A DNA stretch of 64,000 bases. It comes from Hypericum androsaemum (taxonomy: Eukaryota > Streptophyta > Magnoliopsida > Malpighiales > Hypericaceae). Of this stretch, positions 22,735 to 34,316 are shown piece after piece (position 1 is the stretch's first letter; the number at the start of each line of letters is the position of its first letter). The notes under the pieces were generated by a model that was not told where the DNA came from, searched no databases, and was given only the letters and a program-made list of their open reading frames with translations. The position numbers were made by a program, and so were the translations under genes. The DNA lies in contig OZ023183.1 of the NCBI GenBank assembly GCA_963995505.1, forward strand, positions 13,202,671-13,266,670, in the 5' to 3' direction.

Positions 22735-23680
22735 TGTTGGGTTGAATGCATTTTAATGCATTTGGCCCAAAATGGTAAGGCCCAAAGTGGAGGCCCAAAA
22801 GGGAAATGGAAAAGTGCAATACCACATTGATTAGAGCAAGGAGGATTTTCTTGTTTATAAGCAATTACCCTCCTCACCTCTCAAACTTGGTTGACTACCT
22901 AAAGGCTGACTCACCGCTAGCTGCGAGGATGGTGCCAAGCACCGTCCGAGCACGAGCACGTGCACGCGCACGCGCACACGCACGTGGCTCATTGGACGAA
23001 GGTCGCAATGGGCGCTTTGTGGCGCACTCGGCACTTCGCACGTGCGCATTATTGCGAGGAGCTGGAGGAGCCTTAAGTATTTTATTCGGGTCCGGAGGCA
23101 GCTGCGCAGCTACCGAAACGACGAGGAGCTGCGAGCGCCTTCAGGTTGGCCACCGAAGAGGCACGATGGGCAGGAATGTGAAGGAGACTTCCAGAAGGTC
23201 GAAGGGGTGCGAGATCCATCGCTAAAGGGCGCCAGCGCAGCCTGGGCATGCCTGGAAAGATCCAGAAGCCACCGAAGGGCCACGAGCGCAGCCAGTCAGC
23301 CTGCTGGCCGAGCGGACGCATCCCTTCGGGGTGGCTGTCTCCCTGCCTCCTCCAGCCTATAAATAGACCTGCCCCCTTGCCATAATTCTCATCCCAGCAG
23401 TAATTGCATTTCCGAGCATTGTTGTCTTCTTCTTTCCCCCGTTCTTCACTTAGAAAAGAGTCTGAAAGTTCTGAGTATATAAAGGTTCGCCCGAAAGTTT
23501 CGAGATACGTGTGCAACATTCTTGGAAACGCCCTAAACAGTCGTTGTATCTTGGGGACGATTGCCGAAGCCCGTACCACACTAAAATATACGTGGCAATC
23601 TCGTCTTACGGAAAAAGTGTCCAACACTTGCCTCGACTGCCGAAGATCCTAATCAAGTACACCAACCCTCCGAAACAACA
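22735..23680 (+). repeat. Copia 3' LTR
   Basis: Begins TGTTGGGTTGAATGCA and ends CCGAAACAACA, directly before the CTAAA duplication. It has a TATA box (TATAAATAG) near 23358. It contains a (GCAC/CGCA)n-type stretch at about 22955-22985 and about 280 bp that are absent from the 5' copy. Confidence 0.9.
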
Positions 23681-23787
23681 CTAAACTACCCCTCCTTCAT
23701 CGCATTCTTCAACTCGTCATCAGAATCGACCACTCTCGGGATCTTCCACCGCACTGTGACTAATGTGGGGAAGGTTGCCTCAAATTA
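23681..23787 (+). pseudogene. Subtilisin-like protease pseudogene, segment 3
   Basis: A 107 bp coding scrap between two LTR elements. It reads NYPSFIAFFNSSSES, then FHRTVTNVGKVASNY, which is the fibronectin-III-like C-terminal region of plant subtilases (the TVTNVG signature). Joined across the two TSDs it continues segment 2 on the left and segment 4 on the right without gap or overlap. Confidence 0.85.
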
Positions 23788-26277
23788 TGTTGGGATGGCG
23801 AGAAATAGGAAAGACTTATTTTCTATTCCTATTCCTATTCTGACTAGATTCTGGACTCCTAATTAGACCTAGATAGGTTACTTGTACACCAAGGATTTGT
23901 ATCTATATAAAGACATGTTACCCTAAGGTTTTGTATAACTTTTATGACTCGGATCCATCAATAAAATTGCTCCTTTCTCACCGTGGACGTAGGCATTAGG
24001 CCGAACCACGTAATTCTCTTGTTCTGTATTCTTTGTGCGATCTTGTTCTCTAGTTGCTAAATTCTTAACAATTGGTATCAAGAGCTTGGGTTGGAGGATG
24101 ACGGACGGCGCGAAGTTTGCTCTTGTGAAGTTCGATGGTTCTTCGAATTTTGGGTTATGGCAAAGGCGTGTCAAGGATCTCCTCGTGCAACAAGGGATGG
24201 TCATCGCGCTCTCGGAGAAGAAGCCCGAGAAGATGGAGGAGCAAGAGTGGAAGGAGATGGGGGCCAAGGCGGCGGCGATAATTCGCTTGTGCTTGGCGGA
24301 TGATGCGATGTATCACGTCATGGATGAGGAGTCACCAGCTGAGGTATGGAAGAAATTGGAAGCAAGGTATATGTCTAAGTCTTTGTCGAACAAGCTTTAT
24401 CTTAAGCAAAGATTGTACGGGCTCAAGATGAAGGAGGGCTCGGATTTGAGCCAACACATTAATGGTTTCAGTCAACTTGTGAGCGACTTGAGAAAGGTTG
24501 ATGTGAAGTTCGAGGAAGAAGACAAGGCATTGTTGCTGCTGAATTCTTTACCAGGCTCCTACGAAAATTTGGTTACAACTCTAACTTGGGGGAAGGAGTC
24601 CCTGGTGTTGGAAGATATCACAAGTGCTCTGTTAGGGTTTCATCAAAGAAGGAAAATTGACGATGAACAAGCGGAAGGGCTAGTTGTGAGGGGTAGCCAT
24701 GGTGATCGTAGTGGGGCAAAAGACAGGAAGGGATCCAAGTCGTGGTCATGGAGGTTCAAGGGAAATTGCTTCGAGTGCGGAGAAAAAGGGTACGTGAAGA
24801 AGGATTGTCCAAAAAGAACTCGGGATCGCGAGGAAAAAGGATCAGGTTCCGTGAATGTGGCCTCACATTCGGACGAGTCAGATGGTGATCTTTTTTCTGT
24901 TTTGTCAAGTCAAAAGCATTCTGATTCCTGGATTTTGGATAGCGCTTGCTCTTTCCACATGACGCCCAAGAGAGGGTGGTTCGACACCTACAAGTTCGTT
25001 GATTCAGGTATGGTGACTATGGGTGATGGTTCTACTTGCAGAATTGCTGGCATAGGTGATATCCAAATCAAGATGTGGGATGGTGTTGAGAGAAAATTGT
25101 GTGGGGTTAGGCATGTTCCGAAGTTGGAGAGGAATTTGATCTCGTTAGAAGCCTTGGATTATAGTGGGTACAACTATAATGTTGTAGGCAGGCTAATGGA
25201 GGTGGAGAAGGATGCTATGGTGGTGATGAAAGGTGAAAGGAATGCTAGAAATACCTATAGGTTAGTGGGGAACACTGTTGTAGGTGGAGTCACATCGTTG
25301 GGTTCCGATAGAGGGGAGAAAAGCTCTTGTGTGATGGAGCGAAAGCTTGACATGAATGGTTTGAGTGGAGTTGGGATTCGCGGAGACAAAGTTAGCAAGT
25401 TCCCGCTATGATTGTCTAAAGAGACGTGCACGTCAACGGTGTTGGGTAGGTTTTGCATGGGGAATGCGAAGCCGTTGGTAGCACCACGGGCGAATCGGGT
25501 ATCTCACTCAAGGCCGAACAGTGGAGTTTGTGGCATGTCAAGGGTTCTACTTGATAGAACAAAAGGTTGCCCTTTGTATGCTATGGCATGTAGCATTGGT
25601 ATGAGGCAAGAAGGTCCAGCGGAGAAGCAGTTCGAGGTTGCGGAGCATGGGGTTGACCGAAAAATAGAGAGCGCATCTATTGGTCACAAGTTTGCTTCAG
25701 CAGGTGGACTTGCTAGTTGGGGTTCAATGGAGATTGGAGAGAATAGGCCAAGCAAGCTCAGAAGCTCGAGTTTGGGGGCTGGCTCCAAGTGATTGAACAA
25801 AAGGTGAAGAGAAAGTTGAGATGGTCTTATTGATGCAGTTATCTATGGTCCGAGATGGAGTCGGTGGAGTTGGATTGGTTTTGCAAGATCTCATAGTTCT
25901 TCATAGGGCGGTGTTTTGTCAAGGTGGAGTTTGTTGAAGTTCGGGTGGAGCTTCATGGTTCTTCCACGAGACGATTTCTCGCCAAGGTGGAGATTGTTGG
26001 GATGGCGAGAAATAGGAAAGACTTATTTCCTATTCCTATTCCTATTCTGACTAGATTCTGGACTCCTAATTAGACCTAGATAGGTTACTTGTACACCAAG
26101 GGTTTGTCTCTATATAAAGACATGTTATCCTAAGGTTTTGTATAGCTTTTGTGACTCGGATCCATCAATAAAATTTTTCCTTTCTCATCGTGGACGTAGA
26201 CATTAGGCTGAACCACGTAATTCTCTTGTTCCGTGTTCTTTGTGCGATCTTGTTCTCTAGTTGCTGAATTCTTAACA
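23788..26277 (+). mobile_element. Short Copia-type element, gag and protease only
   Basis: The duplication AATTA (23783-23787 and 26278-26282) brackets two 283 bp LTRs, 23788-24070 and 25995-26277, that differ at only a few sites. The 5' LTR is followed by TTGGTATCAAGAGC, a variant initiator-Met primer-binding site, and the 3' LTR is preceded by a purine-rich CCAAGGTGGAGA. Only gag and a protease-like region are encoded; integrase and RT are absent. About 600 bp between the ORF end and the 3' LTR look like remnants of pol linker sequence. The high LTR similarity suggests it is the youngest of the three elements in the subtilase. Confidence 0.9.
24098..25411 (+). CDS. Gag-protease ORF of the short Copia element
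   Basis: An intact ORF of 437 codons from the ATG at 24098, just after the primer-binding site. It begins MTDGAKFALVKFDGSSNF, a standard Copia gag start, and continues with the UBN2-like gag domain (KLEARYMSKSLSNKLYLK, then LLNSLPGSY). The zinc knuckle reads CFECGEKGYVKKDC: the His of CCHC is Tyr, as a single C-to-T change would give. A protease-like box WILDSACSFHM follows. The ORF stops before integrase. Gag packaging by this protein is doubtful with the knuckle damaged. An in-frame extension upstream to 24035 lies in the LTR and primer site and is not the start. Confidence 0.8.
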   Translation: MTDGAKFALVKFDGSSNFGLWQRRVKDLLVQQGMVIALSEKKPEKMEEQEWKEMGAKAAAIIRLCLADDAMYHVMDEESPAEVWKKLEARYMSKSLSNKLYLKQRLYGLKMKEGSDLSQHINGFSQLVSDLRKVDVKFEEEDKALLLLNSLPGSYENLVTTLTWGKESLVLEDITSALLGFHQRRKIDDEQAEGLVVRGSHGDRSGAKDRKGSKSWSWRFKGNCFECGEKGYVKKDCPKRTRDREEKGSGSVNVASHSDESDGDLFSVLSSQKHSDSWILDSACSFHMTPKRGWFDTYKFVDSGMVTMGDGSTCRIAGIGDIQIKMWDGVERKLCGVRHVPKLERNLISLEALDYSGYNYNVVGRLMEVEKDAMVVMKGERNARNTYRLVGNTVVGGVTSLGSDRGEKSSCVMERKLDMNGLSGVGIRGDKVSKFPL

Positions 26278-26517
26278 AATTACATGGCCAGGGTGACCCC
26301 AATTGCAGGATTGAATGTTACTGTGCTCCCGGACAAGCTAATGTTCAAGAGCAAGAACCAGAGGATGGGCTTCCAGGTGATTCTCGAACGCAACAAACAA
26401 CCGGAGCTGCCTATATCGTATGGATACCTCAGGTGGGTTGACGAAGAAGGGAAGTACGAGGCGAAAAGCCCGATTGTGGCCGCATCTCTCAGCTTGGAGA
26501 TGTTGTTTTCGCGATAA
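26278..26517 (+). pseudogene. Subtilisin-like protease pseudogene, segment 4 (C-terminus)
   Basis: The final subtilase piece, from MARVTPIAGLNVTVLP through SYGYLRWVDEEGKYEAKSPI to a stop at 26515-26517. This is the usual end of the C-terminal Fn3-like domain, so the original gene is complete in four pieces spanning 15.4 kb. The four pieces total about 2.2 kb and show no sign of introns, as is common for plant subtilase genes. Confidence 0.85.
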
Positions 26518-26519
26518 AA

Positions 26520-27079
26520 CTTTTGTTGCTTGTAGGAATCCCTGTTAATAAGATTTGTCTCCGACTCTTTTTCTCGAAACAAGTTACGACTCGTTGAAGT
26601 CAACATTCGGACAGATCCCAACACGTTTGTCCTGTCTGTTCCGAACATGGTCAACGTAGCAGCTAACGTCCATTCCAGATACAACAGGTAGACGATTAAA
26701 CCAAATTAATACAGCAAACCCAGACGGTAGCTATTAAATCCCATTAACGTACATCCCAGAACATATCATGTGCACTTCTTCCGAGTTCGGTAAACGCAAA
26801 CTCAATTATTAAATTCCTTTAAAATGAAGATCACGGCATCATCACTCCCAAATTTCAAGTGGCAAACAATAGCCAACGCTCCAGGCTGGAAAATTCTGAT
26901 TTGATTCACAACTTTACTGGTTTCTGCAACTCAGTCCAAGTAGTTCTGTTTTTTGGCAATTCAATCCTTGTGTCGCCTTCAAGTTCCAATTCTCCTGTAA
27001 TCACCATAAACCAATAAATTACTATGAGATTATTATAAGATCAACACCGAAAAAACCTCAGGATGGTTAAGTTAAGGCC
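26520..27079. other. Subtilase downstream region, no gene seen
   Basis: I see no supported coding sequence or element end here. It precedes a copy of the dispersed repeat. Confidence 0.5.
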
Positions 27080-27310
27080 ACCAGCCTAATACAAATTGAT
27101 TTTTCGAACTCTGTGGTTATTTTGTATAGGGTGTGGTTGATAATACATTAAAAGAAATTACATGGATCTAGATGAATTTTCTCCTAAGTTTTAACACTTA
27201 TAGTTCCATCATCAAAACTTTAAAATAATTTTATTCATAAAAGTTATACGATATTTACAGTAGTGGATTAAACATTATAAGAATAAAAACTCTATTCAAA
27301 ACAATGTTTT
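27080..27310. repeat. Dispersed AT-rich repeat, second copy
   Basis: Matches 2010-2260 in the same orientation, for example TTTTGTATAGGGTGTGGTTGATAATAC here against TTTTGTATGGGGTGTGATTAATAGTAC there. Non-coding. Confidence 0.6.
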
Positions 27311-27647
27311 TCAATAAATGGCATATTTTATTACCAAAGAAAAATAAAAGAGCACAAAGGTAACAACTATACGACTATTAAATACAAAAATCTCAAGCTA
27401 GTCTACAAGCAAGTAGTTAAGAGGAGCTAAACTAGGCCCTACTCTCTCATATAAAGTGTACGAGGTTGCAACTGCAACCTCTGTAAAAATCTCTGTAGTC
27501 GTAAAACGCAGTGGAAAAAAATCAACAATAGAAAAAAACAGCGTCGGGCATTATCGCTGCAAGAACCTATAATATGACAATAAAGAAATATCACAACCAA
27601 CATAGCGTAAAATGCTGTCTAGGGTCGAGCTCCACCATATGTAGACC

Positions 27648-28308
27648 TAGACCTCGCCATTGTTAGAATACGATTCGATTCGTTCACAATTCGATTCGTC
27701 TTAAATTTGATTCAAATTTGTCATGAGACGAATTGAATACAGTTTAAGATTTCTATAATTCGTCGAACCGAAAATTTGAATTTGAATTCAATACTTGAAT
27801 TCAATTCGAGTCTAATTCGTCTCAATTCTATTCGAATTTGTCCATTTTATGCAAAAAAAATTAGAAAAAGTACCAAAGAGTACTCATATTACTATCTAAT
27901 TATGTCATCAAGTAGAGCAAAGAATATATAGACAACTTAATTTGGTACATTAAATGCAAGTCTAATTTTTAATTTATTTTTTTCCCAAAAATGTTAAACA
28001 TTAAACTTTAATTTTGAAATATATAAAAAAATCAATTTTTTATTTTTTTCAAAAATATTACGAAAATTTTGAAAATTTTTCAAAAATTTGGAAGTTTTGG
28101 GTTTTTTTAATTAAATATTAAAGTTAAAGAAATAATTTAAATTCAAATTCAATTCAAATTCAAATTTAATTCGAATTCGAATTCGAAGAATTATAATTTG
28201 TATTTTATTCGTCTTTGGACGAATTAAATACAGTTTAAGGTTTTGATAAATTTGAATTTGAACCAATTCGATTCAAATTCTACCCAATTCAAACTGTGGT
28301 CATGTCTA
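27648..28308. mobile_element. AT-rich MITE-like element with TAGAC termini
   Basis: The left end TAGACCTCGCCATTGTTAGA and the right end (complement) TAGACATGACCACAGTTTGA are inverted, followed inward by long runs of GATTCGAATT-type sequence. The ends match those of the 7.1 kb unit at 28821-35949. No convincing target duplication was seen, so the exact limits are uncertain. Confidence 0.55.
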
Positions 28309-28330
28309 TAAATCTGTATCTTTGAAAGTG

Positions 28331-28690
28331 CATCTGTCACTGTGTTTTCCTCACAAAATAAATGAAAATGACAAAATCCATACCTTTAATCATCTCAAGT
28401 ACATGCAACCATCGACTCATAAGATTCCAAGGAACGTCCAATTTACCAACCTGAAAAAGAGAAATCACAAAAGTTGAATCAGTTTTGAACCACAACTTTC
28501 ATCGGAATCTCTTTTATTTTACTTCGTCGCTATATTTCCCTCGCGAAATATACGAGAAATGAAAAAATTCATTACTTCAATCATCTCAAGTACCTGCAAC
28601 CATCGACTCATAAGATTCCAAGGAACGTCTAACTGACCAACCTGAAAAAGAGAACCACATAAGTTGAATCAGTTTCTCACAACTTTCACC
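28331..28690 (-). repeat. Tandem duplication of a LINE RNase H segment
   Basis: Two copies, about 28331-28500 and 28516-28690, share the segments CATCGACTCATAAGATTCCA and AAGGAACGTC and the following CAACCTGAAAAAGAGAA. Translated leftwards, each gives an RNase H piece containing VPWNLMSRWL. The duplication is diverged and old. Confidence 0.65.
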
Positions 28691-30940
28691 ATCCTTAACA
28701 ACTGCCTCCACCGCCATCATAGTCTTGACCAATTCTACCTCGAAAGCGTACTGAATGCCCTACCTAGAGACAAAACAAACATGAGCAAAACTCCTGTAAA
28801 TTTTGGAAAATGTCTGCGGCTAGGCCTGACTATTGTTCTAATTCGAACAAATTCGAATTGAATTGGTTCAAATTCGAATTTCTCAAAATCTTGAAATATA
28901 TTGTTTCATCCAAGGACGAATTCGAATATGAATTATGAACCACCAAATTTGAATCAAATTCGAATTAATTCCTCTTAGGTTAGAGTTAGTGTTAGGGTTA
29001 GGTCTTAGGGTTAAGATTTATACTATCATAACATTAGAAGAACTTATAATGTTTGTGTTTATTTTATTCCTCTAATCTCAATTGTTGTTTAATAAGTTGT
29101 CAAATGAATCAACATCTTAAATTGAACTTAGACAAACCACAATTTGTTGATTTAAAATTATTTTTAAGATAAAAGTATTAAGATTGCCATGGAATATACA
29201 TCCTACTTAGAGTGGTATTCTCCCAGCCATGGTACCGAAACGGGGTTGCGACCGCCGGCCTCTGTAAAACTCTACCACACCAAAACTCGTAGGAAAAAAT
29301 GTCTGCTAGGGAAAGAACGCCTCAATAGGAAAGCTTATCTTGACATTAAGTCGCAAAAATAATACCACCACGTTATCTAGAAAAGAAAATAAACAAAAGA
29401 AAACAAAATGACCGAAAACAGAAAAAGAACAAGAAAAAAAAAAGCAGAACAAACACCCAGGCAACCTTTCAGAATTAATCCATGTTCGTTGCGGCAACAC
29501 CAAAAGAGCCCAACATCAAAAGAGCATCATGATTAATGCAAGTTCGACAGAGATTCGCTCAACACGCCCATTCCAAGAAAGACCGAAAAATTAGAACAAT
29601 TAACCTGTTAAAGCTAGTGGCCTGTCCAAAAAAAACAAACTGATTTCTCTGCTTACAAATACACCAGAAAATAGCTACAAAAAGAACGTACCTAACCCAA
29701 CCAAACGCCCAAACAATTTGAAACAGAACCTCCAATACACCAGTTAACACCCAAAAGGCCAGCGAAGTAGTGCCAAATCCTAGAAGCCAACGAACAATGG
29801 AAAAGGAGATGGGTGGAGGACTCCATGACCTCGTTGCACATAGGACACAAAGAGCCATTACTCTGACCAATACCAACTCTCGAGAGGTTGTTCAAAGTCT
29901 TAATCTTGTCTTGAAGGGCCATCCAGAGGAAACAACTAACCTTGAACGGAACCAGCCTAGAGAATCTTTTTTGAAGAACTTGAGGGGCGGAGACCGAGAA
30001 CCCAGTGAAGATCAAGTCATACAAACCTTTAAAGAGAAACCATCGCCCGTATCCGAAGCCAAACATAAGAGTCAGATTTAAAGGAAGACACGCGCCAGGA
30101 GAAGCCTGAAAGAAGGCGAAGCAAATCAGAAAGCAGAACTGACTCCCCGGCACGTAACTCCCGACGCCAAGCCAGGGTCCATCGCCAATCGGACCACCGA
30201 GCTCCACAACTATTGATCAAGTCCTCCCTATTCAAACTAATACAATAAAGCCTGGGAAAAAGAGAAAGAGGGGTGGGAGAGACCCACGGATCATGCCAAA
30301 ACTTGATCAAATTACCACAGGATAAGGATATGCTAACCTGCTTGCAAAACAACCCAGCCAAAGAATCACTCAACATAGCCAACTTCTAAATGCGAGACCA
30401 GGTAATAGACCACCTCGAAAGGGGGAAGGCAAGATCAGAATCAGGATTACCATGAATAGCTCAGACAACTTTAGACCAGAGAGACCCCGGCTCCTTAAGA
30501 AAGTGCCAAAACCACTTGAGCAATAAGACTTTATTCTTCAAATCCAGACGGAACAAACCTAAACCACCACAACGAATCTACGAATCATTATGTCAATCTC
30601 TTTATAAGAAAAACCTTGAGCATCAGAAAAAGGGACATGTAATAGACCGGCAAGTTGATGAGGACCGACTTGGCCTATGTAATACGCCCCCCAAGCGAGT
30701 GCAGTGCCCTTTTACAAGAAGATAGCCTGGCATTAAAGATATCAATAATAGGTGTCGAGTGTGCTTTACGAGCCATAGAAGCACCAATAGGAAGCCCGAG
30801 ATACTTGAAAGGGAGATCTTGCTTCTTGTAACCCCAATCGAGAGCCACCGTGTCCAACCAGTCATCAGAAGTGTTGATACCAGTGATGATTCTCTAATCA
30901 AAAATTGATTGAAAGACCTGTAACCAAAGAAAAGGATGCC

Positions 30941-31061
30941 TACCAACTCATGTATGGTCTGATAGATACGGTGTCAGTCTTTAAGCATGAGGTGGGAGGA
31001 TCAAATCCCATGACCGTCTAAGATCCGAAATTGTGGAAACAATTTAAATCTTACCCAAAAA
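30941..31061 (+). mobile_element. SINE in LINE-1
   Basis: A 121 bp insert with a perfect 15 bp duplication, AAAGAAAAGGATGCC, at 30926-30940 and 31062-31076. It has a B box-like GGATCAAATCC and an A tail after TCTTACCC. Its 3' part resembles the SINE at 36.2 kb. Confidence 0.85.
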
Positions 31062-33037
31062 AAAGAAAAGGATGCCAGCAGAAATTTCAAGTTTGTGATG
31101 CTGCAAGAGGAGGCCTCGGAAAACAGGAGAGTATCATCGATATATTGAAGCAAGCACAAGCTGCCCCCGTCCCTAGGGAGTCGAACCCCCCTCGGCAAGT
31201 TCAGATTATCCGCTTTCATGATTAAACATCTCAAACCCTCTGCCGCCATAATAAATAAATAAGGCGAAAGGATGTCTCCTTGCCAGAGACCATGTTCCAT
31301 ACGAAACAATGGAGTGGGCGACCCTTTAATCAAGACACAGGCGAACGTTTCCGTGATACAAGCTGAAACCCAATTCCTCCAACGAGGCCCAAAACCCATG
31401 GGTGAAAATAGATCATCCAAGTAAGCCCAAAAAAATAGTCCCACGCATTTTTGCAGTCAATTTTAACCAAAACTCCAGTGTGACGAGATTGCTTGAGATA
31501 TGAAATAACCTCACTACAGACAAGAACCCCATCAAGAATCTGACGACGCTCCACAAAAGTCGACTGCTCCAAACCCACCACTTGACAAATAACCCTCCTC
31601 AACCTCAAAGAAAGTAGCTTCGAGATGATCTTCTACAGGCTCCCTATAAGAGAAATAGGACGAAATTCACTGAAACTTTTAGCTCCAGACTTCTTAGGAA
31701 TGAGAGTGATGAAGGAAGCCTTGACTTGAAGAGGGAGACTGGTGGAGTGGAAAAATTTCTGAACGAAAGCAAGAGTGTCCACGGCCACAATGTCCCAGCA
31801 TCCACGAAAAAAAGCAAAATTAAAGCCATCGGGACCTGGGGCTTTATCATGATCGTAAGCCCAAGGAGCTTCTTTAATCTCATCATCAGTCGGAAGGATC
31901 TCAAGCCAACGCATATCCTCAACATCAATCTTATCAAATAAATTATGATCAATGAAAGGCCTAGACCAATTTACCTCTCTGAACTGATCCCCATAGTAAG
32001 CGAAAGCAGCCCTTTTGATGTCATCTGGTTCCAAAAAAACACCGTGAACCGTGCAGATCTCACCAATATGATTAGACTTGGTCCGAAGCTTGGCCATAGC
32101 ATGAAAATACTTGGTGTTACGATCCCTATTCAGCCCCCAATTAATACGAGATCATTGACGCCATTTAGAGTCAACCATAGTTTACTTGGACCACATATCT
32201 TTGTGAGCTTCATTCCTTCTTTCCAACTGATCATCGAAAAGCATACCAATTTCCTCCGCCCTATCAAGAGCATCAACTTCCTCATCGAGGGCTAAAACAT
32301 CCTCCTCCAGCTCGGCCAAGGGCAAAGGATTCCAAGAGCGGAGCTTGGCCTTGAGCAGCTTGAGCTTATCAATAATCCTATTTGGCCTGCGGGTAAGCTG
32401 ATTAAACTCAGCCCACCAGGCGGTAACATTTTCCTTAAAGATTGGACATTTGAGCCAAGCAGAGACAAATCGAAAAGGCTTAAGGCCCCAGTTCCTATCC
32501 TTGGTCTTCAAAAGCAGCGGGTTATGATCAGATTTGCCCTTACTAAGCCCATGAAGGCTGCAATCCGGAATTACCTCCAACCAATCTGAAGACACCAACG
32601 CCCCATCGATACAGCTAGCAGACCTAGTACTCCACCAAGTGAATCTCCTGCCAATAAAAACAAGATTAAGATCGAAGATAAGATTCCTAAAACTACGTGA
32701 AGCAACAGAGCCATGGTTAGAAAACCCCCTTCTTTGGTTCCTGGAGACCACCGCATTGAAATCACCAAGAGATAACCGAAGATTGCAACCGATAGAGCCC
32801 ATCAAGGACCTGAGCTCATCCCAAACCACCAGCCGATCTGCCAAAGTAGTGGGAGGATACACCACGAGAAAGCAGCAGAGGTTTAGAAATATGAGAACAT
32901 TGAAAAAGGGCTTCACTCCAGACCTACCCACCGAAGGGATAGCATCCCAACAATAAGCTTCTCTACGCCAAAAGTTTCAAGCAAGATGGCGAGAAGGATT
33001 AACCACTTTAGTCTCAACAACAGCAAGAAAACCAATC

Positions 33038-34316
33038 TGATGCAGACGGAAACGTATAGATCACACCGATAGTGACTTGTTCCGTAGACTCGCAAGAGAA
33101 CAATGGACATGTGTAGGGAAACCCTAAATTTTATAATCAATTCGACCAACCAAAACAATAGACAATATGTCCTATTTATAAAGAATCAAAATAAATCTAT
33201 TAACTAAAATCTTACTATAAATAAAATAAATAATAATAATCTAAAACATAAAGCTAATTAATAAATATGTTTTCATCCTTATCTCCATCATTCTCCTCCG
33301 GTTGGAGAAATTCGTCCTCGAATTTGTTATGGTCGGCCAGTTTGAGATCTTTGTATGTGCACTCTTGAACACCTTTGAGCCCCGTGTGGACACTTGGTAT
33401 CTCCCATCCCAACAGAACAAATATTTAGAAATCTTGGAACCATAAATATTCACACGAAAGACCACGAACTCGCTATTTCGGACAAATCTGTCAGCATCCT
33501 TGAGATTGTTCCATGAGTTCAACAATAGAGAACTCTCAACATATGCGAACTTATCGACTCCGAGAAAGTCAATATGCTCGACATACTCGACTTCATAATC
33601 CTGAAAAATTTGAGGTAAAGATATATCCAGAAACTCACCAACAACAACTTCCTTAACCTCGTCCTCGTCACCAGGGTAACAGTCGTAAATTGGTGGACCA
33701 AAGAAGTCATCAATTACTTCATCATCAGAAAAAATCTGATCGGTTGGCGCAAGCGGTGCCCAGGAATTGTCCACGGTAACCTCGTCATCCGACTCCATGT
33801 GCTCGACGATGTGTGGTAGAGAAGCTGGTCACGCGCGTTGCGTAGTTCTTGCCGCCGTGACATTTTGGGCCGCCTGGGTGCGCAAGAAGTCCATGACTTC
33901 ATCATGGTTTTGCTGAAGAACAGCAATTTTTTGTGACATCACGTCCATCCAATGGTCCATCCGTTGCTCGAGACTCGCAAGATCCGACATCTCCTGTTGT
34001 CTGCCATGTTTCGGAGGCATCCTGAAGGAGCGTAGACTGGTCTCTAGATACCAACTGATGCAGACGGAAACGTATAGAACACAACGATAGTGACTTGTTC
34101 CATAGACTCGCAAGAGAACAATTGGAAAGACAAGACAAGTAGGGAAACTCTAAATTTTATAATCAATTCGACCAACCAAAAAGATAGACAATATGTCATA
34201 TTTATAAAGAACCAAAATAAATCTATTAACTAGAATCCTACTATAAATAAAACACATAATAATAATCTAAAATATGAAGCTAATTAATAAATATATTTTC
34301 ATCCTTATCTTCATCA
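33038..34316 (-). mobile_element. Short LTR retrotransposon inserted in LINE-1
   Basis: Two LTRs, 33038-33290 (253 bp) and 34056-34316 (261 bp), with TG...CA ends and a 5 bp duplication CAATC at 33033-33037 and 34317-34321. On the minus strand the 5' LTR is followed by TTGGTATCTAGAGACC, a variant initiator-Met primer site, and the 3' LTR is preceded by a purine tract, CCGGAGGAGAA. Excising it joins MNLVRI to GFLAVVETKV, which restores the L1 endonuclease reading. At 1.28 kb it has no room for pol. Confidence 0.93.
33242..34022 (-). CDS. Gag-like small proteins of the short LTR element
   Basis: Two open stretches on the minus strand. The first (from about 34022) starts MPPKHGRQQEMSDLASLEQR and has a coiled-coil-like region with a DVMSQKIAVLQQNHDEV heptad pattern, as in the N-termini of some gypsy-type Gag proteins. 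The second (33798 down to 33241) is acidic (MESDDEVTVDNSWAP onward) and runs into the 3' LTR. Neither has a zinc knuckle, protease or RT. I do not recognise the second product. Its acidic, pol-free nature resembles the unknown ORF in the 11.6-14.5 kb element, but I see no clear sequence match between them. Confidence 0.5.

Larger units (their letters stand above)
15754..23680 (+). mobile_element. Ty1/Copia retrotransposon with mosaic 5' end
   Basis: Bounded by the duplication CTAAA at 15749-15753 and 23681-23685, with TGTTGGG...CAACA ends. The 3' LTR is 22735-23680 (946 bp), preceded by a polypurine-like GTGGGGGA. The 5' LTR starts identically at 15754 but its middle is replaced by gag-derived sequence. 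Between 16.1 and 18.3 kb the LTR 3' half, leader and gag start are repeated in tandem. The order of domains downstream is gag, zinc knuckle, protease, integrase, RT, RNase H, typical of Copia. Several nonsense changes make it non-autonomous now. Confidence 0.92.

Noticed and set aside
27660..28260. AT-rich GAATTC-type runs as a satellite or centromere repeat
   Set aside because: They are irregular, bounded by inverted TAGAC ends and recur at 28.8 and 35.8 kb, which fits transposon subterminal sequence.
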